Shown in pieces: positions 8,675 to 17,902 of a stretch of DNA of 64,000 nt. The notes under the pieces are model-generated. The model did not search any database. It was given only the letters and a program-made list of their open reading frames with translations, and had not been told where the DNA came from. The stretch is from Anaerotignum sp. MB30-C6 (GTDB taxonomy: Bacteria > Bacillota > Clostridia > Lachnospirales > Anaerotignaceae): the NCBI RefSeq assembly GCF_030908465.1, contig NZ_CP133078.1:1488001-1552000 (forward strand), written 5' to 3'. The number at the start of each line of letters is the position of its first letter. Within the stretch, counting starts at the first letter, position 1. The position numbers and the translations under genes are program-made.

Positions 8675-9484
8675 TCAATGTGACAAATCATAATCTTTTA
8701 CTCTGTTAAGCGATTTTTCGATGGACTGCTTCATAAATGTTACAAGTGAAGTTATCTCTGCATTTAAATCATTCCAGCAATCCTCACATTCCCCTAAATA
8801 TGCTTTACGAGCTGTTTCCAGTAACATGGCAAGTTTTTGGGGAAGTCTGGGAATTGCCCACTCTGCTGCGGCATCTTTTGTACAAATTTCGCCTGTAGAG
8901 GTTGTAAACCACATTCTGGCTAATGTCAAAAGCACATTTCTTTCATCACCTTTGATACTGGTAACCAAGCTCGGTAATGAACATTTAATTGCTTTTTGAA
9001 TGTCTTTTTTGGAGATAGGCTCTATTATTTTCATTACTTCTGGCCCTTTCAAAGATAAACTATAACTTCTTGCCTGCCATAAGAGAATAGCTACATCAGG
9101 GTCATAATCTGCCTGTGGGATATCCCCAGCCTCCATTTGTTCACGTAGCCATTCCCCATACATATACTCATATTTCGGTGGAAAACGCCACGGGGCAACA
9201 TCTTTCAGATTGACTACCGTTACTTCGAGTGGTCTTTTATCGCTGCATCCAATTTTCCCGGATATAAGCATTAACCGCTTTGTTAGCTCACTTCGCATTG
9301 CTTCTGACATATGACCGTTAATAATAACTAAAATGTCGACATCACTGTCAATGTGCAAATCCCCGAGTATCGCTGAACCGTATAGATAAATACCTATCAA
9401 CTGATTTTCAAACAGTTCTTCAATCACTTCCAATAGCTGAAGAGCTTGACTTGGTATGTTTTTGAAATTATCATTATATTCCAT
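8675..9484 (-). CDS. ANT(9)-type aminoglycoside (spectinomycin) nucleotidyltransferase
   Basis: A 269-residue enzyme that would transfer AMP from ATP to spectinomycin at the 9-hydroxyl. The nucleotidyltransferase signature is LYGSAILGDLHIDSDVDIL, with G36, S37 and the metal-binding D48 and D50. Further family marks are SGKIG, RPLEVTVVN, PWRFPPK, GEWLRE and KGDERNVLLTLARMW. The set fits ANT(9) better than the ANT(3'')(9) AadA group (for example SGKIG and GEWLR). Length is normal. It lies in the element beside a nucleoside phosphorylase on the same strand, as resistance cargo. Exact allele and substrate range cannot be told by eye. Confidence 0.9.
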   Translation of the reverse strand: MEYNDNFKNIPSQALQLLEVIEELFENQLIGIYLYGSAILGDLHIDSDVDILVIINGHMSEAMRSELTKRLMLISGKIGCSDKRPLEVTVVNLKDVAPWRFPPKYEYMYGEWLREQMEAGDIPQADYDPDVAILLWQARSYSLSLKGPEVMKIIEPISKKDIQKAIKCSLPSLVTSIKGDERNVLLTLARMWFTTSTGEICTKDAAAEWAIPRLPQKLAMLLETARKAYLGECEDCWNDLNAEITSLVTFMKQSIEKSLNRVKDYDLSH

Positions 9485-9527
9485 GTAAAAGTCCCTCTTT
9501 CAAACGTAAAATTTCTTGTTTCTATTT

Positions 9528-10304
9528 TCATACTTCATCTTCCAACAAAACAACCGCATCTAATGCCAATCGCAGAGAAACAGCCATACTTTCTTTTCCC
9601 CAGTTTCTCTCCCGATAAGCAGTTGTATCGGCAAGGGTATCGGCTGTAAACAGTATCATTGCCCAAGTAATGCCCCTAAACCGGGCACAGGCAGCCAAGC
9701 CGGAACATTCCATTTCTACTACCCGACATCCTTCTTCTATACGATAACGTATCATTTCTTCCGTTTCCCGATAAAAACCATCAGTAGTCCATGTTTTTAC
9801 TTCCATAAAGGCAAATCCAGCTTGGGCTAAAGCTGTTTTTACAGCCTGTATGCCTATTGGGGATACTGCAATTTCTCTGGACGGCAATAAATAATGATAA
9901 GAAATTCCTTCATCTCTTAAAGCTGATACTGGAATTAGAAATTCATTTTCGGAAACATCTACCAATGCGCCACAGGAACCCGTAGAAACAACTTGTGTTA
10001 CTCCTCTGGCAATAAGATATTCCAAAAGCTGGACTGCCGCTGCTGCCCCTAAAGGCGCTTGGCAGAGACAAACTTTTTTACCTTTATGCACACATTCATA
10101 AATAGGGTAGACTTTGGTTATTGTCTCAAACTTGTCGATTTGCGTTCCTTGATGTGTCTGTACATAACGCTCTATCTCATCAAGCAGGAAAGCAAATACA
10201 GCTTTTTTCGGTAATGGCTGAAGTTCCTGTCTATCAGGGCGGATTACAGCTTCCTGTACAGTATCATATTCTAAAATAGGATATTCACTTTTTATTAATG
10301 CCAT
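9528..10304 (-). CDS. Nucleoside phosphorylase (PNP/UDP family)
   Basis: A 258-residue protein of the PNP/UDP phosphorylase superfamily, which splits nucleosides with phosphate into base and ribose-1-phosphate. Visible marks are the phosphate/ribose region around VVSTGSCGALV and the active-site stretch VVEMECSGLAACARFRG with the E-M-E ribose-binding motif. It ends 43 bases before the ANT(9) start on the same strand, and the two probably form one cargo unit; the pair is metabolic plus resistance, with no obvious functional link. Whether uridine or purine nucleosides are used is not clear. Confidence 0.85.
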   Translation of the reverse strand: MALIKSEYPILEYDTVQEAVIRPDRQELQPLPKKAVFAFLLDEIERYVQTHQGTQIDKFETITKVYPIYECVHKGKKVCLCQAPLGAAAAVQLLEYLIARGVTQVVSTGSCGALVDVSENEFLIPVSALRDEGISYHYLLPSREIAVSPIGIQAVKTALAQAGFAFMEVKTWTTDGFYRETEEMIRYRIEEGCRVVEMECSGLAACARFRGITWAMILFTADTLADTTAYRERNWGKESMAVSLRLALDAVVLLEDEV

Positions 10305-10403
10305 ATATGTACCTTTCTATAAATTAATCTTTAACTTACCTTACATAAAATTTAACATTTTTGAATGCTTTTTTAAACCTCGTAAACAGTTATAAAATGA
10401 AGA

Positions 10404-10428
10404 GGAGCCAAAGCTAACGCTTGGCTCC
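10404..10428 (-). terminator. Terminator-like hairpin after the CD3324-type regulator
   Basis: Arms GGAGCCAA and TTGGCTCC stand 10 bases after the regulator's stop; followed on the minus strand by TCTTCATTTTAT. Confidence 0.65.
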
Positions 10429-10437
10429 CTTTACAAG

Positions 10438-10707
10438 TTACTTTTTTATATGTCTCAATATCCTCTGGATACTTTTCTCTGACAAAAAATACTTTTTTGC
10501 CAAAGAAGAAATAGTTATTCCATTTTGCCATTCCTGATAAATATTGTGGTTCCTTGTTGCAAGGATTTCTTTTGTATCAGTTCTATCGCCCCACTTTTTC
10601 TTTAGATCAGAACGTCGAGGAATATACAAGATTTCGCCATCAATATATTCCTGTATCTGGTGCAACAACTCCTCTGGCAAAACATCAGTTGCCTTTACAT
10701 AGCCCAT
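10438..10707 (-). CDS. CD3324-family HTH protein (Mor-like activator fold)
   Basis: An 89-residue protein common on clostridial mobile elements. It opens MGYVKATDVLPEELLHQIQEYIDGE-like, continues with IPRRSDLKKKWG, and ends in a helix-turn-helix (GITISSLAKKYFLSEKSIQR) of the Mor/CD3324 type. Such proteins are presumed DNA-binding regulators of the element; the target is unknown. A GGAGG precedes the ATG. It is alone between two hairpins. On the minus strand, about 120 bases upstream, GTACAAT near 10850 could be a -10 box. Confidence 0.8.
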   Translation of the reverse strand: MGYVKATDVLPEELLHQIQEYIDGEILYIPRRSDLKKKWGDRTDTKEILATRNHNIYQEWQNGITISSLAKKYFLSEKSIQRILRHIKK

Positions 10708-11059
10708 TGCTTTCCTCCTAAAAATTACTTCAGGAATAGCAAAGGCTATTACATTTTAGGTATTAAATTTTTGTGCAATAGCCCTTGCTATGCACAAACC
10801 ATCCTAACTAAACGCATATATATAATCCTCCTAATAGAGTTATAAATATATTGTACCATAATCCCAAACCCAAGAAAAGCATAAGGGAGTATAATTTTGG
10901 GGTTTTGCTTATTTTCGGCTTTCCACTAACTGGCAAGCAGGGCATACGGGTGACCACCGTATGCTTTTGCTTGTTGGGGAGTATCCCCAACCCCCACTGA
11001 AACGATGATAAATCATCGTGCCACGCCCCATAAATGGTGCTGTAAAATCACAGGGTAGC
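10708..11059. other. Intergenic stretch with hairpins downstream of the relaxase, oriT candidate
   Basis: Arms GCATACGG (10942-10949) and CCGTATGC (10957-10964) form a strong hairpin, and a second stem (11044-11054 with 11071-11081) spans the relaxase stop codon. Hairpins beside a relaxase gene are typical of oriT, but no nic consensus is certain. The part at 10740-10790 also has short repeats around AATAGC. Confidence 0.35.
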
Positions 11060-12448
11060 TTATCGCTGATCCTGTGATTTTTCTTTTGCCGTTTGTTCCT
11101 GTTCCAGTCCTAAAAGGCGGTCAATGTTTGCCTTTGCAGTCAGAATATCTTGCATTTCTTTTTTTGCAGTATGGTACTTGCTGTAAGTCTTATTTTTTAT
11201 GGAAAACAGCTCATCACATTCAGCTTGCAGGGCTTTGATTGTGGGGAGCTTTTTTACACCAAGTTCCTCAAAAGCCACCTTTGCCGCTTTGTGCAAAGTG
11301 AGGTCGGCACGGTGTTCCTCATAAAACTTTTTAGAGTAGACTGCCTTGCGGTAGTCGGTGTAAACATCTCGTGTTTTGGCATAGTTAAAAATGTGTTTTT
11401 TAAGAGCCTGTATTTCAGCAATACGCTTTTCAGCGGTCTTAATTTGCGTGTTCAGCTCATCAAAAGTGGCGGTGCATTTCTTCGCCTTTTCCTCTAAATC
11501 GGAGTAGGCAAGGAGCTTGTGTTCTTGCAGAAAATTAACGGTCTGTGCCATCTGCTTTAGGTTGAAAATCTTTGCCCACTGCTCATATCCTTTGCCCTTG
11601 CCATGCTGTAATTTTGCCTGTATATCCACAAGCAAATTGACGGATTTTTCTGGCTGTCTTGGCTGTTTAGTAGTTGGCTTTTTAACCTCTCTTTGTCGGG
11701 CTTTACCCTCAATGATTGCCTTAATTTCATCTTCGGAATATCCCTCACCAAGTGAACGCAGACGGATAAACTTTTTCTGTTCAGTACACTTAAATCCATA
11801 ATGCTTACCGCTTTTTATTTCATAGCCTGCACTCTGCATAAGCTGTAAAAACTTATCAAAGGTTTTTGGCTTTTGGGCAAGCACTTCATCAATGGTCTGT
11901 CTTAATTTATCGGAGTGGGAGAGGGGCTTATTATCGCCAAGCCATTTGCCATAATGACCTTTGGAGCGTTTGGGATTTTCGATAATGGAAAGCCCATTTT
12001 CAAGACAAATGCGGTCGGAAATTTGAGCAAGAGTCTTGCCGCTTCTCTTAAAATCTCGAAACTTTCTTGTGCAATCGAGAGAGGTAGAATTAAAGATAAT
12101 GTGATTATGAATATGGGCTTTGTCTATGTGTGTTGCAACGACAAATGCGTGTTTGCCTTTGGTCAAGCTCATACCGAGTTCATAGCCAATTTTATTTGCA
12201 AGCTCGGGTGTAATTTCCCCGGGCTTAAAGGACTGACGTATCTGATAGGCAATGACATTGCTTGCTTGTTTTCTGCCTGTAATATCATCATATTGTCGCT
12301 TAGAGAGCATAAACTCGCCTTGCACTGTTCGTGGGTCGCACTGGTAAGAGGATAGCAGTTCGCCGTCCTTTGTTTTGTCAGGATTTTTAGCATAATCGGT
12401 GCGGTCGGCAAGGCAATCTGCTATGGATTTTCCTTTGTTTTGGTGCAT
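11060..12448 (-). CDS. MOBP-type relaxase (start codon altered)
   Basis: The relaxase would nick oriT and lead the strand to the recipient. Residues 107-120 hold HIDKAHIHNHIIFN, the three-histidine HUH metal site (H112, H114, H116). The catalytic Tyr should lie near the N-terminus. Related proteins begin MATTRLI; here the same reading, IATTRLIA, starts at 12472 with ATC where ATG is expected, exactly placed behind AAGGAGGTGTTTTT. The first true ATG (12448) is 8 codons later and has no ribosome-binding site. The C-terminal half (250-460) is charged and helical. Length is otherwise normal. The protein is likely poorly made, unless ATC starts are tolerated. Confidence 0.85.
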   Translation of the reverse strand: MHQNKGKSIADCLADRTDYAKNPDKTKDGELLSSYQCDPRTVQGEFMLSKRQYDDITGRKQASNVIAYQIRQSFKPGEITPELANKIGYELGMSLTKGKHAFVVATHIDKAHIHNHIIFNSTSLDCTRKFRDFKRSGKTLAQISDRICLENGLSIIENPKRSKGHYGKWLGDNKPLSHSDKLRQTIDEVLAQKPKTFDKFLQLMQSAGYEIKSGKHYGFKCTEQKKFIRLRSLGEGYSEDEIKAIIEGKARQREVKKPTTKQPRQPEKSVNLLVDIQAKLQHGKGKGYEQWAKIFNLKQMAQTVNFLQEHKLLAYSDLEEKAKKCTATFDELNTQIKTAEKRIAEIQALKKHIFNYAKTRDVYTDYRKAVYSKKFYEEHRADLTLHKAAKVAFEELGVKKLPTIKALQAECDELFSIKNKTYSKYHTAKKEMQDILTAKANIDRLLGLEQEQTAKEKSQDQR

Positions 12449-12492
12449 GGCAATTAGTCTTGTGGTAGCGATAAAAACACCTCCTTAGAGAC

Positions 12493-12522
12493 AAGAAAAA
12501 AGAGCTGCCGTGTGGCAACTCT
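12493..12522 (-). terminator. Terminator after the HNH-type pseudogene
   Basis: Minus-strand stem AGAGTTGCC/GGCAGCTCT is followed by TTTTTTC, right after the stop at 12536 and just ahead of the relaxase ribosome-binding site. Confidence 0.75.
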
Positions 12523-12535
12523 TGGACACAACATT

Positions 12536-13745
12536 TTATTGAACTTTATCAACAGAAGATAAGAAAGTATTTAATCTTTCAAACTTTCTAAAGGTATATA
12601 AACTTGCATCAATTTCTGCATTCCTAATAAGCTTGTTTATGAGCATTGGATAGGACACAACCTCAGTTTCGCTTCCTATGCAAGTAATTTGTCTAAATGT
12701 ACTGTTGTTTAATTTATCATTTTCATCAAAATATAGCAACAAACTTTTAAGATGAACTCCCATTTCATTCTTTAGATATGACCTTGCTTCTTCCTTTTCC
12801 ATATCCTTAAATTTATCTACATCGAAATAGTCGCTTCCCAATTTTGCAGAGAGTACATCTGACATATCCTTCTTCAGCGATTCTTTTTGTATTGCTACTT
12901 CCACTCGTTTTTTAAACTCGTTCAAATCCATGCAAGGTTCCACATTAAAATACATTGCATAAGTAAGAATATGCTTGGGTTTTCTTATACTCAAATTTGG
13001 AATTGAGCGATTGATTTTTTGAAGAAGTTGCAAATAAGTTTCAAGAACACTTTCTTGAGTATTCCATTCATCAGACAAAAGTACATAATATTGAAAAGTA
13101 TTAAATAAATCCACATAGCACCAAAGGTTGTTGTCTTGGCTAAACAAAATCAAATTGTGATACAACTCCATTTGTGTATTCAATTCGATATATTCATCAA
13201 TAGGATTTAAAGCAACAAACGGGATTACTGGATATTTGAACGAAATGCTTTCTATTTCTTCTTCTTTCGATTTTACATCTATCCCTTTGCTTATCAGTTC
13301 AAAGGATATTCCCTTATCCAAAGCAAAATTAAAGGCAATTTTCCCAATCCCATTTTTAAAGGAGATGTTTTCAACAAGGAAATCATAAGATAATATTTCA
13401 AACTTCAGTTTAGAAACATCACATCTTAGTTTTTTGCTTAGTTCATAACAGGCTACTACTTTCCCGTTTTTTATCAAAACATCATAGACTTCATTATCAT
13501 AGATTGCTTTTCCCGTGTACGGAGGGTGTGAATTTGTATTGTTAGTTTTGGCAAAATCTTCTATTTTGCTAATTATAGGTAAATGTCTTTGTAAAGGGTG
13601 CATCAATATATTTACTCAAATAATTATTGCATACTTCACAGCATATATCATCGGACTCATATAATCCACCTATTGCATTTTGTATAATGTGTTCCTTGCT
13701 TCTTTTCAAAATATCTTTACCACAGTAAACGCATTTATCTCGCAT
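12536..13745 (-). pseudogene. HNH-type protein gene broken by a frameshift
   Basis: From an ATG at 13745 (preceded by GAAAGGA) one frame reads CVYCGKDILKRSKEHII and later CCEVCNNYLSKYIDAPFTK, an HNH-like zinc finger: C-x2-C, then K-E-H, then C-x2-C-N-N. That frame stops at 13569. The rest of the protein (HLPIISKIEDFAK onward, ~350 residues) continues in the next frame to 12536, so one base was gained or lost near 13585-13592. The gene at 20619 has the same finger layout. The long C-terminal part has no domain I recognise. It is inserted between the relaxase and MobC modules and looks like defence or toxin cargo. Confidence 0.65.
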
Positions 13746-13814
13746 TATAATTATTCCTTTCGTTGAAATTATTGACCATCCATGAATTTGAAAATAACAG
13801 AGGAATGGCTAATA

Positions 13815-14459
13815 CTAATTGTCCTGCCAACTCTCAACCACCAAATTATAATAGTAGGTAGCCAATCTTTCCAAACAATCATGTATATCACTGAATATCT
13901 CAACAAAATTTTCTAAATCAATAGCTACATTGTCAAATTTGTTTAAATAAAAATGATTTTTTGACCGACTGTTCAATGGGTATCTGCTAAAATCAATATT
14001 ATAGTAAGCTGTATTTACATCTTTGGTTTCGCCTATCGTTTTTGAAAGTTCATCTAAATACAGTTCTAAGTTTATTACCATTTTATTGAATTCGTTTTCG
14101 GGTCGAGTATCATCAAACCCAAATTTTTTAATTTTCTCCTTTGCAGTAAGCCATATTCCTCGTATATCGTGGTTTTCTTTATAAGTAGATTTATAACCAA
14201 GTAAAATATTCAAGCTCCAACAAATTGATTTTCCATACAATTCGATTGCATGATTTACCGAAAAGAACATAGGGAAAATTAAAATGTCTGCTTTTTTATC
14301 TCTGTTGTCATTTACGCATTGCTGTGCCAACATAATGGCACTTTCAAAATATCCATCAGCAATAGTATTCATATTGTGAATTGGTTGATGATGGTTTGTT
14401 CTCCAATTCATATAAGCGGTTTTATCAACATCTGCATTATAGCTAAATACATTTTTCAC
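13815..14459 (-). CDS. Unknown cargo protein (214 aa)
   Basis: A soluble, helical 214-residue protein not assigned to a family. It contains FPMFFSVNHAIELYGKSI around 62-80 and KENHDIRGIW near 93-103. The N-x-A-I-E-L-Y-G-K pattern recalls all-helical proteins of the HEPN or related nucleic-acid groups, but the R-x4-6-H signature is missing. It lies 70 bases upstream of the broken HNH-type gene on the same strand. A GAGGAATG stretch precedes the ATG. Base composition is more A/T-rich than the surrounding transfer genes, in line with later acquisition. Confidence 0.6.
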   Translation of the reverse strand: MKNVFSYNADVDKTAYMNWRTNHHQPIHNMNTIADGYFESAIMLAQQCVNDNRDKKADILIFPMFFSVNHAIELYGKSICWSLNILLGYKSTYKENHDIRGIWLTAKEKIKKFGFDDTRPENEFNKMVINLELYLDELSKTIGETKDVNTAYYNIDFSRYPLNSRSKNHFYLNKFDNVAIDLENFVEIFSDIHDCLERLATYYYNLVVESWQDN

Positions 14460-14550
14460 TGTAACATTCCTCCACGCAACTCCTAATTCTAATTTGTTTA
14501 CTAAATTATACCATGCACCTCCCTAAATTTCATCAACAGCTTTTGAACGA

Positions 14551-14629
14551 AAAAAGCAGAAGTGCCACCACAAAACAAGGGTCAAGATAAACGGCTTTGC
14601 CGCCATCGCTTTATGGTGAAACTTCTGCT
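14551..14629 (-). terminator. Long terminator hairpin after the small membrane protein
   Basis: Minus-strand arms AGCAGAAGT and ACTTCTGCT close a long stem-loop that ends in TTTTTTCG. It lies just after the stop at 14640. Confidence 0.7.
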
Positions 14630-14639
14630 CCTCGTAGTA

Positions 14640-14924
14640 TCAAATGGCTTTCAGCCGTTCGTTTATTCCGTCCACCGTGCCGATGAGCCAAGTTGCAAGC
14701 ATGGGTACTCCGTAAGGGCTGATGAGGTAGGCGGCAAGCAGTGCCTTTAAACCTTTCCCGACTTCCCCCAATAGCACCATTATGGCAAGTGCCAGTATAA
14801 ACAGGAGAAGTGCAAAAACGGATAGCAGCATGGAGCTGAATAGGCAGAGAAATTGGCACACAAACACGATAACAGACAATATAAGGGTAATGGGGAACAG
14901 CAATATTTTCAGCAGTATTCGCAT
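14640..14924 (-). CDS. Small element membrane protein, CD1845-like
   Basis: A 94-residue protein with a hydrophobic core of two to three membrane segments (from MRILLKILLFPITLILSVIV to about residue 60), then KALLAAYLISPYGVPML and a short polar tail. The layout matches the CD1845-type protein of Tn1549-like elements. The start at 14924 is chosen over the upstream ATG because AAAGGAGGTCGGT lies directly before it. It follows MobC by 66 bases on the same strand. Its role in transfer is not known. Confidence 0.75.
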   Translation of the reverse strand: MRILLKILLFPITLILSVIVFVCQFLCLFSSMLLSVFALLLFILALAIMVLLGEVGKGLKALLAAYLISPYGVPMLATWLIGTVDGINERLKAI

Positions 14925-14990
14925 GATACCGACCTCCTTTTTTTGAGATAAGCATAGCATGGCTTTTTCTTTCTGTCCATGATACAGATT

Positions 14991-15326
14991 TCAAATCGCC
15001 GCAAGCCGGAGCATGATTTCCTCCGCAGCAGTCCAAAGTCTGTCATAGCTTTTTCGTAAATCCTCAATGTCCTCACTGTAAAAACTGCCTGTTTCATGTG
15101 CCCGTTTGGTAAGCTGATTTAGGCTGTTAGAGGTTACTCTCAGCACTCGTACAAGCTCTCTAACATCGGCGGTGTTAAGGTGAATAATAAGCCCATCAAT
15201 CGCCATTTTGCGAAGATAGGCTTCGGTGTTCTTAGTGCCAAGCTCCTGCATTTTCTGCTCAATCAATTCTTTTTCCTGCTTGGTTACTCTAAGCTGAATA
15301 CGGATATTTCGCTGTCTGTTTGACAT
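14991..15326 (-). CDS. MobC-like relaxosome accessory protein
   Basis: A 111-residue protein starting MSNRQRNIRIQLRVTKQE, a ribbon-helix-helix-like N-terminus, followed by NTEAYLRKMAIDG and RELVRVLRVTSNSLNQLTKRA, the conserved helix of MobC/BfmRR-type mobilisation proteins. It binds oriT and assists the relaxase. Its ATG overlaps the stop of the giant-gene fragment upstream. In intact relatives the relaxase follows soon after; here about 2.5 kb of added DNA intervenes. Confidence 0.88.
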   Translation of the reverse strand: MSNRQRNIRIQLRVTKQEKELIEQKMQELGTKNTEAYLRKMAIDGLIIHLNTADVRELVRVLRVTSNSLNQLTKRAHETGSFYSEDIEDLRKSYDRLWTAAEEIMLRLAAI

Positions 15327-16272
15327 TAGCGTTCCTCTCTTTCTGATTTGGATTTTTGGGGGTGCATAGAACCCTTTGGCGGTGGCTGCTTTAAGCTATC
15401 CAAGATAGAGGGTCGCACCCGTTTGGCTACTACCTCGGTATCCCTTGAGGGTGCAGACCGCATGGCACTCATGTTGAGCTCATTATCAAGAATAACAAGC
15501 CGTGCGATTTTGTCCTTTAACTCCTGTTCCTGCACAAAGGGCTTTTGCACCTCAATCTTTGCCGCCGCCTGCTGATTATATAAGTTTTCAAGCTCTTTCT
15601 GTACCGCCTGTAACCGCCCCTGCATACCGTTTAAGGCATTGTCAATACGGGTAAGATTTCCTCTTGAATCAAGCCCCAATTTTGCTGTATGGCTCATTGC
15701 TCCTTTGAGGGTGAGAGTATGCTCATTGCCAAAGGCAGCATAGCTCAAATACATGGTAAAGCCTTTGTAACTGCCGATTTCCACGGGGTCGCTGTTCTTC
15801 ACTTCCTTGCAGGCTTCAAGAATTGCCGCCCCTGCATTGTCTTTGTCGGTGAGAATATCGCCCTTAATGGTAATCTTAAAATCATCTTTTCCAAACTCAT
15901 TTTGCACTTTCGGGGTATGCTCTGCCAGTGTCATAATGTCCTGCTCAAAGCCTTTGATGTAACCCTTGTGCCGTTCAATGCTTTCGGGGAAATGCTTTAT
16001 TTCAGTTTTGGGGTATCGCCTGTTGGGTCAAGCAGGGCAATTCCCGTAGAGCCACGGCGAACATATCTGTTCATTTTACTGTTCCACAGCTCATAATCAG
16101 CACAAGCCGTTGCATCGGGTCTTTGTGCGTAAATCATAAGCTGTTCATGGTATGGGTATTTATATAGCCGCCCCACGGTGGCAAGAAAACCTGTCCAGTT
16201 GGCAAGGCTGCTTGTCAGCTTTTCGGCGGTATGCTCTGCAAGCTGTGCAAAAGCTTGGGTTTTTGTTGGCAT
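15326..16272 (-). pseudogene. Giant SNF2/N6-methylase-type element gene reduced to its two ends
   Basis: The first ~91 codons (16272 down to ~16000) encode the usual N-terminus: NWTGFLATVGRLYKYPYH, IYAQRPDATACADYELW and RRGSTGIALLDP, followed by a stop. Just after, in another frame, comes HFPESIERHKGYIKGFEQD, the C-terminal part of the same kind of protein, running to 15326 through FGKDDFKITIKGD. In complete elements these parts are separated by the helicase and methylase domains, normally well over 1000 codons. A large internal deletion, out of frame, joined them near 15998-16005. The C-terminal piece has a usable ATG at 15934 but no clear function. Confidence 0.8.
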
Positions 16273-16298
16273 AAAAAATCTCCTTTCATTTTTGAGTA

Positions 16299-16336
16299 TA
16301 AAAAATGCCTATCAACTTTTACATTGGTAGGCGTTA
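16299..16336 (-). terminator. Terminator downstream of the HExxH cargo gene
   Basis: Minus-strand stem AACGCCTACCAA/TTGATAGGCATT is followed by TTTTTATAC. A second small hairpin (ATGTGATAAATAATCACAT) stands upstream. Confidence 0.65.
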
Positions 16337-16382
16337 AGTGAGAATGTGATTATTTATCACATTTTTTTAGATTTACAATAGT

Positions 16383-17774
16383 TTATTTAAATCCATACTC
16401 TTTATTTGCAATAGCTATACTGCACATATTATAACAATCTTGTGAAATTAACTTGACTATATCTTTTTGACTTGATTCTTTTAATAAAGAAACGTCAAAT
16501 TTGATACCGGAACTTTTGAAAATATCCTCACACATTTCGGGTGTTAAACCAGTAGAACAAATCTGAACTAAAGTTATATTATTTCTACAAAATACCAAAG
16601 AAGAATAGCCTTCCATTTCTATTAAGCAGAATTTTTGGTTTTGAAAATATTCGCTTATGTTTTGCCAAGAACTTAATAAAGATTGCTCCATTACTATGTA
16701 TATCATCTTATGCTGTAATTCATTTTCTATTAAATTTTTTATACGAGAAAACAGCTTGAATTGGTGAAATACAATCGTGTTATTTACCTTAGATAAAATC
16801 AGCATAAGTGAACTTATATCGTATTGTGAGATAAATTGTTTAGATGTGCCTCTATCATAAATATATAGCAAAGATATAAACTCTAATCCGCCTAACAGAT
16901 TATTAAAATGCAAATGCTGATTTGGTGATGCTGTCAGCTTCTTTAGAATGTCAGTTAATTCAATATATTCAGTTTGAAGCTTTTCATTTGTATCTTTAAA
17001 TGGAAACACTTCTAATAAAGCACAGTTCAACTTTGAATTTACTTCAATATAGTTGTTGAATTTAAGTGCATCTATCCTATCTTGTATAATGTTAAGAACA
17101 CTTGAATTAGAAAAAAGCTTCATTATTGTTTCTCTACACATCTTTGTAGGATTTTCTTCTTTAAAAGTTGCGTCATAAATCGATTCAACTAGGTCTGCCT
17201 CACTCTCTTGGAATATATGTTTCATGATTATTTTAAACCTATTGTTAGGCAAAAATATTTTAGAATTATCTCCGTGAGAAATAAAGCGTTGCCAGTCCTT
17301 CGAAGATAAAAATTCCCATAATTTTAATTGATTTATATCAATATCAAATGATATTGTTGTTGCATAAAATACTTTTTCAGCAATTTCTTTGACATTAGAT
17401 TTAGACAACTGTTTGTTAATAAGTTTTTTTCCATCACATAAATATTTATAATATTTTTTATTTGATTTTAATTCTTGGACTTTTTGATTAAAATAATCCT
17501 CATCATTATTTTCAAGAATCCATAAATATTCAATAAGTGTAGCAGATATTTCTTGTGCCTTATTAAAGCTTGTAATTAGTTCATCCATTAACCATTTTTT
17601 ACTGTCATCTATTAATGAAATTTTTTCTAACATGATAATAAAAAAACCAAGCGAAGACATTGATGTTGTTACTTTATGAGCATTTTCATGTTGGATTATA
17701 TGATTAGAACTAGAATCCATATTAGATGAGTTTAAAAGTGTATCATTTCCAAATCTATATTGACCTTGAAGCAT
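16383..17774 (-). CDS. Unknown cargo protein with an N-terminal HExxH motif
   Basis: A 463-residue protein; start at 17774 is set by AGGAGGTTCT. Residues 29-33 read HENAH, the zinc-binding HExxH signature of metallopeptidases, followed by a hydrophobic helix (SLGFFIIMLEKI). The rest is charged and helical with no known domain. There is no signal peptide. The DNA is strongly A/T-rich compared with adjoining transfer genes, and the gene separates the giant-gene relic from the TTRAP gene, so it is inserted cargo. A peptidase or toxin is possible; the motif alone could be chance. Function unknown. Confidence 0.65.
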   Translation of the reverse strand: MLQGQYRFGNDTLLNSSNMDSSSNHIIQHENAHKVTTSMSSLGFFIIMLEKISLIDDSKKWLMDELITSFNKAQEISATLIEYLWILENNDEDYFNQKVQELKSNKKYYKYLCDGKKLINKQLSKSNVKEIAEKVFYATTISFDIDINQLKLWEFLSSKDWQRFISHGDNSKIFLPNNRFKIIMKHIFQESEADLVESIYDATFKEENPTKMCRETIMKLFSNSSVLNIIQDRIDALKFNNYIEVNSKLNCALLEVFPFKDTNEKLQTEYIELTDILKKLTASPNQHLHFNNLLGGLEFISLLYIYDRGTSKQFISQYDISSLMLILSKVNNTIVFHQFKLFSRIKNLIENELQHKMIYIVMEQSLLSSWQNISEYFQNQKFCLIEMEGYSSLVFCRNNITLVQICSTGLTPEMCEDIFKSSGIKFDVSLLKESSQKDIVKLISQDCYNMCSIAIANKEYGFK

Positions 17775-17902
17775 AGAACCTCCTATGATTAAATAGTAAA
17801 ATATCATACATTGTAATTTCCCAATAAATTGTTTTTATTTTTATTGTACTATATTTAACCGCATAATTCTATGTTTTGTCACAAAAATGAGTAGGCTTTC
17901 GC

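Noticed and set aside
11044-11081. Hairpin at the relaxase stop as a terminator
   Set aside because: No T-run follows on the minus strand; kept only as a structural feature near a possible oriT.
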